64,000 bases of DNA from Lactobacillus ultunensis DSM 16047 (lineage in GTDB: Bacteria > Bacillota > Bacilli > Lactobacillales > Lactobacillaceae), in NCBI RefSeq assembly GCF_001436305.1, contig NZ_AZFO01000004.1, positions 1-64,000 of the forward strand. Reading direction: 5' to 3'. How positions within the stretch are numbered: position 1 is the stretch's first letter; each line of letters opens with the position of its first letter. The notes beneath the pieces are model-generated. The model was not told the origin of the DNA. It did no database searches and saw only the letters and a program-made list of their open reading frames with translations. Positions 1 through 7,860 of this stretch are shown here, piece by piece. A program made the position numbers and the translations under genes.

Positions 1-48
1 GTCCACTTTAGTGGGATTGTATCACTTGTTTCGGAAAGTGTGAATTCT

Positions 49-2481
49 ATGAAAGATACAAATATTGTTGTTAATGATGATGTTGGTCAATTGACCGATG
101 AAGATAGAAAAAAGGCTTTTGTCCTTTGGTTTGATCAATTGCGTCGTAAAGATGTCAATTTAGTTGGTGGTAAGTCTTCATCATTAGGTGAATTGACATC
201 TGGAACAAATGTCCCAGTCCCTTATGGTTATGCTACAACATCGACAGCATATCGTTACTTCATGGAAACTACTGGTTGCCGTGAGAAAGTGGATAAACTT
301 TTGGCAACATTGAAGGATCCTGAAGATTCAGATCAATTGCACCGTGTAGCATCAAGCATTAGAAAAGTTATTAAGAGCGCAAAGATGCCAGAAATCTTAG
401 CTACCATAATCGGTGATTCATACGATCAATTAGCTAAGAAAATGGGTCAAAATGAACCTTATGTAGCAGTTCGTTCAAGTGCTACTGCTGAAGATTTGCC
501 AAATGCAAGTTTTGCAGGTGAACAAGATACTTACTTAAACGTTCATGGACGTGATAACGTTATTCGCAAGGTACAAGATTGTTATGCATCACTTTATACT
601 GATCGTGCAACTTACTACCGGATTAAGCAACACTTCCCAGAAGAAAAGGTTGCTTTATCAGCTGCTATCCAAATGATGGCCTTCTCAAAGGCTGCAGGTG
701 TTATGTTCACGGTTAACGTAGCTACTGGTGATGATACCAAGGTAATGATCGAAGGTTCATGGGGCTTAGGTGAATATATTGTCCAAGGCACTGTAACTCC
801 TGATAACTATGTTGTTGATAAGAAGTCAATGACTATTTCAAGCAAAACCATCAATAACAAGAATATTGAATTGATTCGTTTGCCAGGTGGTGGCGTTGAG
901 CAAAAAGATGTTCCTGAAGATATTGCTAAGAAACCAGCATTAACTGATGAACAAGTTATTGAACTTGCTGGTTATGCTGAACAAATTGAAAAGCACTATG
1001 GCTGTTACATGGATATGGAATGGTCTTTGGATCAAAACAATAAGTTATGGTTAGTACAAGCTCGTCCTGAGACAGTTTGGTCACAACGCAAGAAGAATGG
1101 TGAAAAAGCTAAGACTGAAGATGAGCAAGTAACTACAGATCATAAAGTATTATTGAAAGGTTTGCCAGCAAGTCCAGGTTTAGCAAGTGGTATTGTTCAT
1201 GTGATTGATGATCCTAAGGACATTAAAGAATTCAAGAAGGGTGAAATTCTAGTAACGTTGATGACCTCACCTGATTGGGTTCCTGCAATGAAGAAGGCTA
1301 GTGCTATTATTACCAATAATGGTGGTATGACTTGTCACGCAGCTATCGTTTCTCGTGAAATGCAAATTCCATGTTTGGTAGGCACTAGTTCTCGTGGCTC
1401 TGCTGCAACCAGAATTTTAAAGACAGGTCAAGAAGTAACTGTTGATGCCAAAGACGGTGTTGTATATCAGGGCAAGATCGAAGAAGCTAAGAAACCACAA
1501 GCAAGTCAAGCTCCTACTACTAGTGTTGCTGAATACTTCCCACCAACAGCTACTAGAGTCATGATGAACTTAGGTGACCCTGATTTAGCAGAGAAGTACT
1601 CCAGCTTACCAGCTGACGGTATTGGTTTGATGCGTGAAGAGTTCTTATGGACTACTTATATTCACCAACACCCACTTTACTTGATTGAAACCGGTCATCC
1701 AGAAAGAGTAGTTAACGAATTAGCTAATGGCATTAGTAAGGTAGCTCGTGCTATGGCTCCACGTCCAGTTGTCCTAAGATTCTCAGACTTTAAGTCAGGC
1801 GAATATCGTAACTTAAAGGGTGGAGAAAAGTATGAACCACATGAATCAGCTGACCTATTAGGTTGGCGTGGTGCTTCAAGATATTACGATCCTAAGTACT
1901 TACCAGCATTTAAGCTTGAATTACAAGCTGTTAAGAAAGTTCGTAATGAATACGGTTTAAAGAACTTGAATGTTATGATTCCATTCTGCAGAACTGTTGA
2001 AGAAGCTCGTAAGGTAACTTCAATTATGGCTGATGAAGGCTTGGTAAGAAGTGCAGACTTCAAGGTTTATATGATGGCTGAAATTCCTTCAAACATTATC
2101 TTAGCTGATCAATTCAACCAATATGTTGATGGTTACTCAATTGGTTCCAATGACTTGACCATGTTGATCTTAGGTTGTGACCGTAACAGCGACATCGTTT
2201 CTCACTTATTTGATGAACGTAACTTAGCTGTCAAGAGAGCGATCCGTCACTTAATCAAAGCTGCTCACAAAGATGGCAAGACCGTTTCTATTTGTGGGTA
2301 AGCTCCATCTGAGTATCCAGAATTCACTGAATTCTTAGTAAGAAGCGGTATCGACTATGTATCAGTAAACCCAGATATGGTAAAGCAAACCAAGTTGAAT
2401 GTTGCTCACTTTGAGCAAAGAATTTTACTTGACCATGCTACAGGGTTAGGCAGACAAGATCCAACTGACTACGAATGGTAA
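49..2481 (+). pseudogene. pps: Phosphoenolpyruvate synthase, interrupted by an in-frame ochre codon
   Basis: PEP synthase makes PEP from pyruvate and ATP. The N-terminal nucleotide-binding part (LVGGKSSSLGEL near residue 40) is followed by the phosphohistidine domain with GGMTCHAAIVSRE (His about 430 counting from ATG 49) and the PEP/pyruvate barrel. The family motif SICGQAPS reads S-I-C-G-stop-A-P-S: TAA at 2299-2301 replaces the Gln codon (CAA to TAA would do it), directly after catalytic Cys 749 and Gly. The same frame continues for 59 normal-looking codons (APSEYPEF to DPTDYEW) to TAA at 2479-2481, giving about 810 residues uninterrupted, the family length. ATG 49 has GGAAAG about 10 nt upstream, but the frame is open to the window edge and GTG 40 is possible. 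As read, the product loses its C-terminal 60 residues. A sequencing error cannot be excluded. Confidence 0.9.
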
Positions 2482-2574
2482 TAAATTAAATAAACTATTG
2501 ATCTAGCTGATAAAGATCGCTATACTAAAGAAAGTATTGCATCTGCGATCGGTGCAAAATCAACAGAAATTTAA

Positions 2575-2617
2575 AAATCTCCTTAAAGGAAAATTCCTTT
2601 AGGGAGATTTGTTTTTT
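2575..2617 (+). terminator. Rho-independent terminator after pps
   Basis: A 17-bp stem (2575-2591 with 2594-2610, one T-G wobble) with a two-base loop is followed by a T-run at 2612-2617. It could also stop minus-strand transcription from the mupG-like gene. Confidence 0.85.
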
Positions 2618-3707
2618 ATCTACCAATTAATTTAAATTTAGTCCAAGGTTTAATGAAGTCTAATAGAAATAATTCATCTTTTCGAATAGAGCCAATTTTA
2701 TTCTTTCTTGAGTCTTTGTGTGGCTCTAATACAATTTGTAATTCATTTTTATAGATGCCAAAATCATCATTACCAATTAGGACATCGCCACGCTTAAAGA
2801 TTTCTTCATTATCGTGTAATGGGTTAGGAATATCTTTATAAGTTACTCTTGGAATTGTGGAACGAATAACTGTGGTATTCATATCTCCGCGACGAAAATG
2901 CTGTGTTTCTTCAACGATCTTTTTTTCAATGTTATTGATTCCGTCGACATAATCAATATGAAGCTGCAATTGATAACGATTAACTTGTGATAATGCTCTA
3001 AGTTCATCTTCGCTTGCATAGGCATTTCCAATAATGACATCGTCAATTAAATTAGAGGCGAAAAGATGCATAGCTTGAACATCAATTGGTAAGTCGCGAT
3101 CCTCTTCAAGAGTAGGTAAGCCATCTTCCACATTCCAAGGTCCCATTGTACCTGTTTGACTAGAAACAAATGCTGCAGTATGAATGTTAAATCTCTTGAA
3201 TCGTTTGCTACAATCTAGGAAAAAGTTATAGGGTAAACCGGTTCCTCGTTGTGGATAAAAATTATGGCAACCGTAGATAAATGGCTCATTAGCTTGATAA
3301 GAAATGATGTTGTTTAGGTAATCAACATTGTTGCTCATATTTAATTCAATGATTAGACCATATGGGTTATAGGAAAGCATAGCTTCTGTTGCGCCATTGA
3401 ATGCTTCATCTAATCTTATTCCAGTTGTCCCAATATCCGCAAAGAATTTAAGATCAGAATAGTCAATACCTAATTTTTTGAATAATTGTGGTGAAACATC
3501 AAGAAAAGTTTGATAACCTAATTTATTACCATATTCAATGATTTTCTTGTATTTGGCTTGTGTCTCCGCAGGACTACCTTGTATCTCAAGCATGCTCATA
3601 AAGATACGTGAGAAGCCATATTTATGTCCTAATGTTAAATATTTGGCATCTTCTTCAAAATTGCTATGGTCTGGATAAATGGACAGACCTAATGATCTCA
3701 TAGTCAT
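2616..3707 (-). CDS. mupG: MupG-like 6-phospho-N-acetylmuramidase (DUF871 family)
   Basis: A 363-residue cytoplasmic TIM-barrel protein of the DUF871/MupG family. Characterised members cleave MurNAc-6-phosphate-GlcNAc from recycled cell wall. Family features seen: N-terminal LGLSIYPDHS, then GFSRIFMSMLEIQG, FLDVSPQLFKKLG, GIRLDEAF, the CHNFYPQRGTGL segment and a C-terminal small barrel with RGDVLIGNDDFGIYKNELQI. Length is normal. Start ATG 3707 has TGAGG 8 nt upstream; ATG 3701 is an alternative. It is monocistronic, with no PTS or murQ neighbour, so the natural substrate is inferred from the family only. Many databases call these proteins outer surface protein, which is misleading. Confidence 0.85.
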   Translation of the reverse strand: MTMRSLGLSIYPDHSNFEEDAKYLTLGHKYGFSRIFMSMLEIQGSPAETQAKYKKIIEYGNKLGYQTFLDVSPQLFKKLGIDYSDLKFFADIGTTGIRLDEAFNGATEAMLSYNPYGLIIELNMSNNVDYLNNIISYQANEPFIYGCHNFYPQRGTGLPYNFFLDCSKRFKRFNIHTAAFVSSQTGTMGPWNVEDGLPTLEEDRDLPIDVQAMHLFASNLIDDVIIGNAYASEDELRALSQVNRYQLQLHIDYVDGINNIEKKIVEETQHFRRGDMNTTVIRSTIPRVTYKDIPNPLHDNEEIFKRGDVLIGNDDFGIYKNELQIVLEPHKDSRKNKIGSIRKDELFLLDFIKPWTKFKLIGR

Positions 3708-3741
3708 CTATAATACCTCACTTTTCTAGCTGTCTATACCA

Positions 3742-3770
3742 ATTATAAATGATTTATTATTAAAGGTCTA
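3742..3770 (-). promoter_or_regulatory. Candidate promoter of the mupG-like gene
   Basis: On the minus strand, TAGACC (3770-3765) and TATAAT (3747-3742) are separated by 17 nt, about 35 nt upstream of the start codon. Confidence 0.55.
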
Positions 3771-3784
3771 GTCCAATAGCCTAA

Positions 3785-3813
3785 TAAAAAAAGATGAGTA
3801 AAAAAACTCATCT
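3785..3813 (-). terminator. Terminator of the metA-cysK operon
   Basis: An 8-bp stem (AGATGAGT 3792-3799 with ACTCATCT 3806-3813), followed on the minus strand by a run of T from the A-tract at 3785-3792. Confidence 0.8.
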
Positions 3814-3831
3814 CTTTTGATGTTATTAAAC

Positions 3832-4761
3832 TTATTCGCTAAATAAAGCAGTTGAAAGGTAACGATCACCGCCATCGGGCACTACAGTTACTACAGTATG
3901 CCCTTTGCCAAGTTTTTTAGCTAATTCTAGTGCACCATGAATATTTGCCCCGGCAGAAATACCTGGCAAAAAACCTTCATTTTTAGCCACTTCGCGAGCA
4001 GTAGTCATAGCTTCTTCCGTTGAGACTTCCACTACACCATCATAAACATTCTTATCTAGGTTTTTAGGAATAAAACCAGCTGCAATACCTTGAATACCGT
4101 GTTTACCGGTCTTGCCGTCCTTGAGAAGAGGAGACTCAGCTGGCTCCAATGCGTAAACCTTAGTATGGCTGTTTTCACGTTTTAATGCACGACCAATTCC
4201 TGAAAGAGTACCACCAGTGCCGACCCCAGCTACAAATGCATCAATTGATTTGCCAATTCCATTCATAGCACCAATAATTTCAGGACCAGTAGTTAATTCG
4301 TGAATATTAGGATTTTCAGGATTGTCAAATTGCATTGGCATGAAGTAACCTTTTTCCTTAACTAGCTCCTCAGCTTTAGCAATTGAGCCTTTCATGCCTT
4401 CAGCACCAGGCGTTAAAATTAGTTCTGCACCATAACCTTTCATCAATTTGCGACGTTCAACACTCATTGTTTCAGGCATGACGATAATAATATGATAGCC
4501 TTTAGCAGCAGCTACCATGGCTAAACCAATTCCTGTATTGCCAGAAGTTGGTTCAACGATTGTACCACCAGGTTGCAAATTTCCATCTCTTTCTGCTTTT
4601 TCAATCATTGCTAAGGCAATTCTGTCTTTAATAGAACCAGCGGGATTTTCAAATTCTAATTTTACGTAAACATCGGCAGCGTCTTCTGGCACGATGCGAT
4701 TTAATTTTAATAATGGTGTATTGCCGATTAACTCTGTAATTGAATTATAAATTGTACTCAT
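3832..4761 (-). CDS. cysK: Cysteine synthase (O-acetylserine sulfhydrylase)
   Basis: A PLP enzyme of 309 residues that forms cysteine from O-acetylserine and sulfide. Seen: [11 protein letters not shown] at the N-terminus, the PLP lysine motif NPAGSIKDR (about residues 40-48), the substrate loop [22 protein letters not shown] for phosphate binding, and GISAGAN near the C-terminus. Length is typical. Upstream AGAGG supports ATG 4761. It starts 11 nt after metA on the same strand and ends before a strong hairpin, so the two form an operon. The pairing with an acyltransferase of the MetA fold suggests that the neighbour supplies the acetylated acceptor. Confidence 0.93.
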   Translation of the reverse strand: MSTIYNSITELIGNTPLLKLNRIVPEDAADVYVKLEFENPAGSIKDRIALAMIEKAERDGNLQPGGTIVEPTSGNTGIGLAMVAAAKGYHIIIVMPETMSVERRKLMKGYGAELILTPGAEGMKGSIAKAEELVKEKGYFMPMQFDNPENPNIHELTTGPEIIGAMNGIGKSIDAFVAGVGTGGTLSGIGRALKRENSHTKVYALEPAESPLLKDGKTGKHGIQGIAAGFIPKNLDKNVYDGVVEVSTEEAMTTAREVAKNEGFLPGISAGANIHGALELAKKLGKGHTVVTVVPDGGDRYLSTALFSE

Positions 4762-4772
4762 ATACTAACCTC

Positions 4773-5528
4773 TTATTTATTTAAAACTAATTTATTACTT
4801 TCTACTTCTTTTAACCAATTATTGAAAAATATCTTCTGAGTGTCTTGCCACTGAAAAAGTGGGGTGGACAACGAATAATTTTCTGGCTTCTTATAATGGC
4901 GGTCAGGATGAGCAGCAATTTCACGTTGATATTCATCTCTTAAGCCATTACGATCATATTCGATGTGTGAAAAGATAAAGTTTTGTTCAGGCTTATCTTT
5001 AGCAGATACCATAAAAAGATGACCATTATCATCAATTGAATTTATGGTTAAACGAGGATTCTGCATAATCTGCTTTTTGTCCATTTCTGCATAACGTGCA
5101 TGGGGAGCAATAAAACCTTGGCTTAAGCCATTTAATAAGGGATGCGGCTCGATTATTAAATGAGAATAGATGCCGAAGATTTTCTCAGGTAAAATCCTTT
5201 TTTCAATACCATAGAAGTAATTCATTGCGACCATTGCGCCCCAACAGAAATAAAGTTGTTGTACTTTATATTTATTCAGTTCTTGGAGCAAACATCGAAT
5301 TTCTTCAATGTAAGTGACATTTTTGAAATCAAGGTGATCAATGGGTGCGCCTGTGATAATAAAACCGTCAAAGTTACGTATTTGATTAAGGTTAAGTGGC
5401 TTTGATGTAGAAGCAACATCCATTGGAACAGGACGATCTTGATAATGCATACGTGGGTAGAAAAAAGTTAGATTCACTTTAGGTAGTACAGTCTTAAAAC
5501 GTTTTTGCGTATCCATTTTGTTATGCAT
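4773..5528 (-). CDS. metA: MetA-family O-acyltransferase (homoserine or serine)
   Basis: A short MetA-family enzyme. Seen: nucleophile Cys 95 in the YFCWGAM segment and the HxEY dyad in FSHIEYD. Asp 64 in ITGAPID lies where E. coli MetA has Gly111 (succinyl) and acetyl-specific enzymes have Glu, so the donor is more likely acetyl-CoA; this is inference. From ATG 5528 it has 251 residues and lacks the first family strand. That strand (GTNTRIGVLNLM) is encoded just upstream in the same frame at 5561-5526, with no normal start codon in that frame. The ideal ribosome-binding site (AAGGAGG, 5577-5571) instead faces a TTG one frame away. Either translation begins at ATG 5528 behind a weak AGGTG, or one G has been lost from a TTGGGC start. 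In operon with cysK. Confidence 0.8.
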   Translation of the reverse strand: MHNKMDTQKRFKTVLPKVNLTFFYPRMHYQDRPVPMDVASTSKPLNLNQIRNFDGFIITGAPIDHLDFKNVTYIEEIRCLLQELNKYKVQQLYFCWGAMVAMNYFYGIEKRILPEKIFGIYSHLIIEPHPLLNGLSQGFIAPHARYAEMDKKQIMQNPRLTINSIDDNGHLFMVSAKDKPEQNFIFSHIEYDRNGLRDEYQREIAAHPDRHYKKPENYSLSTPLFQWQDTQKIFFNNWLKEVESNKLVLNK

Positions 5529-5577
5529 TAGGTTTAATACACCTATTCTAGTGTTAGTGCCAAGTTTATACCTCCTT
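5529..5577 (-). other. Displaced 5' end of metA: strong RBS, out-of-frame TTG, lost N-terminal codons
   Basis: AAGGAGG at 5577-5571 is 7 nt from TTG at 5563-5561. That TTG frame codes six residues (LALTLE) and stops. The metA frame across the same bases reads GTNTRIGVLNLM, matching the MetA N-terminal strand. Adding one G after the TTG would join the two frames. Confidence 0.65.
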
Positions 5578-5597
5578 ACTTTTTACAAGTTATCTTA

Positions 5598-5625
5598 ATT
5601 ATATAGCTTATCAAAAATAAGTAAA
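5598..5625 (-). promoter_or_regulatory. Promoter of metA-cysK
   Basis: Minus strand: TTTACT (5625-5620), 16-nt spacer, perfect TATAAT (5603-5598). It sits between the cls terminator and the metA ribosome-binding site. Confidence 0.75.
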
Positions 5626-5634
5626 GAAAAATGA

Positions 5635-5666
5635 TTGTACAAAAAAACTGACATTACTGTCAGTTT
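5635..5666 (-). terminator. Hairpin upstream of metA with an A-tract
   Basis: A 9-bp stem AAACTGACA (5645-5653) with TGTCAGTTT (5658-5666), loop of 4, and an A-rich stretch at 5635-5647. On the minus strand this ends cls (stop at 5676) in a T-run just before the metA promoter. Confidence 0.8.
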
Positions 5667-5675
5667 GAAAAATAT

Positions 5676-7166
5676 TTAAAAGATCGGTGAAAGCAATCTA
5701 GAAAAGTATTGTTTGAATTTTAACCATGAAGATTGTTTGGCAAAGTATTCATTAGTTAAAAGAGTACATTCTTCCAGGTCTTTTTCGAAAATAGTTTTTA
5801 ATTCTTGTGCTAGGACTGGGTTATAGTTGAATGAGTTTACTTCAAAGTTCAATGTATAACTACGGAAATCTTGATTAGCTGAACCTACAGAAGATATGTC
5901 TGATCCACTTACCATAGTCTTAGCATGAATAAAGCCATCATTATATTTATAAACTTTGACGCCATGTGCTACCAAATACTTAGCATAGTATTCTGTTGCA
6001 CGATAAACAAATGGATGATCTGGCATACATGGAATCATGATACGAACATCAACACCACTATTTGCGGAAACGATTAACGCTTCAAGAATTGAATCTTCTG
6101 GAATAAGATACGGCGTTTGAATATAGATATATTTTTTAGCACTGGCGATAATCCCCTCATAGCCACGGCGAATGCCATAATGTTGGTTATCTGGACCAGA
6201 AGAGACAATTTGCATAGCTACATTATCTTTTTGATTAAAGTCTTTACGATCAATAGTAAATTTCTTAAGTTCTTTTAATTCGAATTTTGGTAAACTGGTT
6301 CTTCTAGTCGAGGTATTCCAATCCATGGCGAATCTCGCCTCCATTAAAACTGGAGATTGACCTACAACTCGTAGATGAGTGTCACGCCAATGACCAAATT
6401 TTTTAGATTGATTTACATATTGATCACCAATATTAAAGCCACCAATATAACCAATTTCATGATCAATAATTACCAGTTTTCGGTGTAAATGGTAGTTTAG
6501 TCGTGGAGTGGTAAACCAGTGCTTTTTCGAAGTAGAAATAAATGGTTGTGCTTGACCGCCTAATTCTCTTAAATGATCGAAAAAAGCTGGTTTAGTACCG
6601 CGCGATCCAGAGGTATCATAAATCACTCTAACTTTAGCTCCATTTTTAGCAGCTTCTTCCAGAGCGTTTAAAACCCTTTTGCCTAGATTGTCAGCATAAA
6701 ATGTATAAAACTCAAGACTAACAGATTTTTTAGCCATTCTAATATCTTTGATCATTTGTTCAAATAATTGTGGCCCATCAGTGAAAATCTTAACTTTATT
6801 TGCAAAAGTTAAAATAGCATCGTCATTATTTAGATTGAGTTCAGATAACATTCGAGCTCGGGGTACGCGTTCCTTTTCAGGAAGGAGATCATGTCCCTCT
6901 AACATTTTGCGTTGTTTATTTAAATAATAATTACGTGCCTTTTTCTGTTCCTCTTGGATAGCGAAAATTTCATCCTGTGAAAGTTGGCGCCCGAAAAACA
7001 GATAAAGGATAAAACCAATACCAGGCAAGACAGTCAAAACAAGCATCCAAGCCCAAGTTGCGACTACACTGCGTTGACTTCTAAAGACAGTCCAAACAGC
7101 AAAAGCAATATTGATTAACCATAAAACTTCAATGGTTCGTCGTATAACATCCCAAGTTAACATCAT
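5676..7166 (-). CDS. cls: Cardiolipin synthase
   Basis: A membrane phospholipase D-superfamily enzyme of 496 residues that condenses two phosphatidylglycerols into cardiolipin. Two N-terminal membrane segments (about residues 8-28 and 37-59, the second ending in LPGIGFILYLFFGR) are followed by two HKD motifs: HRKLVIIDHEIGYIGG in the middle and HAKTMVSGSDISSVGSAN near the C-terminus. Length and architecture match bacterial Cls. ATG 7166 follows GGGAG at about 10 nt; ATG 7163 is possible. Single gene. An 11-bp hyphenated palindrome (AGATATTATCT, 7210-7220) lies in its upstream region. Confidence 0.93.
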   Translation of the reverse strand: MMLTWDVIRRTIEVLWLINIAFAVWTVFRSQRSVVATWAWMLVLTVLPGIGFILYLFFGRQLSQDEIFAIQEEQKKARNYYLNKQRKMLEGHDLLPEKERVPRARMLSELNLNNDDAILTFANKVKIFTDGPQLFEQMIKDIRMAKKSVSLEFYTFYADNLGKRVLNALEEAAKNGAKVRVIYDTSGSRGTKPAFFDHLRELGGQAQPFISTSKKHWFTTPRLNYHLHRKLVIIDHEIGYIGGFNIGDQYVNQSKKFGHWRDTHLRVVGQSPVLMEARFAMDWNTSTRRTSLPKFELKELKKFTIDRKDFNQKDNVAMQIVSSGPDNQHYGIRRGYEGIIASAKKYIYIQTPYLIPEDSILEALIVSANSGVDVRIMIPCMPDHPFVYRATEYYAKYLVAHGVKVYKYNDGFIHAKTMVSGSDISSVGSANQDFRSYTLNFEVNSFNYNPVLAQELKTIFEKDLEECTLLTNEYFAKQSSWLKFKQYFSRLLSPIF

Positions 7167-7304
7167 TGATAAATTACTCCCTTAAATAGTATCAATAAGT
7201 AATTTTAGCAGATATTATCTAAAAAAATGACTCCAATTATTTATTCTCTGATAAAATAGAAGTGGAGATAAAAAATACGAATTTATTAGACGGGGGTAGT
7301 GACA

Positions 7305-7808
7305 ATGATGAGAAAGAAGATTATTTACATTGCCGGCTTAACTTTGATGGCTTTGGGCTTAGGAGCTGCAACTACTACCCAATCAGTTAGTGCAGCTGTT
7401 GCTAATCCAATTCAACAAGGTAAGAGATTAAATTTAACTAGAAAAGCTACAGTTTTTAATAAAAAAGGTGTTAAAGTTGGTCATTTAAGAAAGGGTAGAG
7501 TATACAAGATTCGTGCACTTCGTATTATCAATGGTGACACTTATGTTAAAATTGGCAGAAATAGATTCGTTAAAGAAGAGGCTTTCTTGCCATATTTAAA
7601 GCCAACTATGAAAGTTGAAAATAGAATAAAGAGACCATCATTTATTTACGATGAGAATGGTGAAAAGATCCCTGGTAAGTTTGTAAAACGGGGAGCTAAA
7701 GTAAATAATTTGGGTCATAAAGAAATTAATGAAAAGCCTTTTATTAAGATTGCAGAAGGTCAATATGTTAAAGCTTTTAATGTTTTAACTACTATCATTA
7801 ATTATTAA
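7305..7808 (+). CDS. Small secreted SLAP-domain surface protein
   Basis: A 167-residue protein with a signal peptide (MMRKKIIYIAGLTLMALGLG, cleavage probably near SVSAA) and two degenerate copies of the lactobacillar surface-layer C-terminal domain (SLAP): about residues 45-95 (ATVFNKKGVKVGHLRKGRVYKI ending GRNRFVKEEAF) and 105-160 (SFIYDENGEKIPGKFVKRG ending AEGQYVKAFN). These domains bind wall polymers non-covalently in S-layer-associated proteins. The start is placed at ATG 7305 because GGGGG lies 8 nt upstream; the frame also contains GTG 7299 and ATG 7308. It stands alone, followed by a hairpin. Its role is unknown; wall attachment is inferred. Confidence 0.8.
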   Translation: MMRKKIIYIAGLTLMALGLGAATTTQSVSAAVANPIQQGKRLNLTRKATVFNKKGVKVGHLRKGRVYKIRALRIINGDTYVKIGRNRFVKEEAFLPYLKPTMKVENRIKRPSFIYDENGEKIPGKFVKRGAKVNNLGHKEINEKPFIKIAEGQYVKAFNVLTTIINY

Positions 7809-7822
7809 ATGTATTAGAGCAT

Positions 7823-7858
7823 AAAAAAGAGAAGTTGCGATTGCAACCTCTCTTTTTT
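7823..7858. terminator. Bidirectional terminator
   Basis: A-run plus GAGA(A)GTTGC (7823-7838) pairs with GCAAC(C)TCTC plus T-run (7843-7858) between two convergent genes (SLAP protein and P-type ATPase). Confidence 0.8.
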
Positions 7859-7860
7859 AG

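Noticed and set aside
2299-2301. Programmed read-through or recoding of the pps ochre codon
   Set aside because: TAA followed by G with no visible downstream structure; selenocysteine uses TGA and pyrrolysine TAG. A nonsense mutation or read error is simpler.
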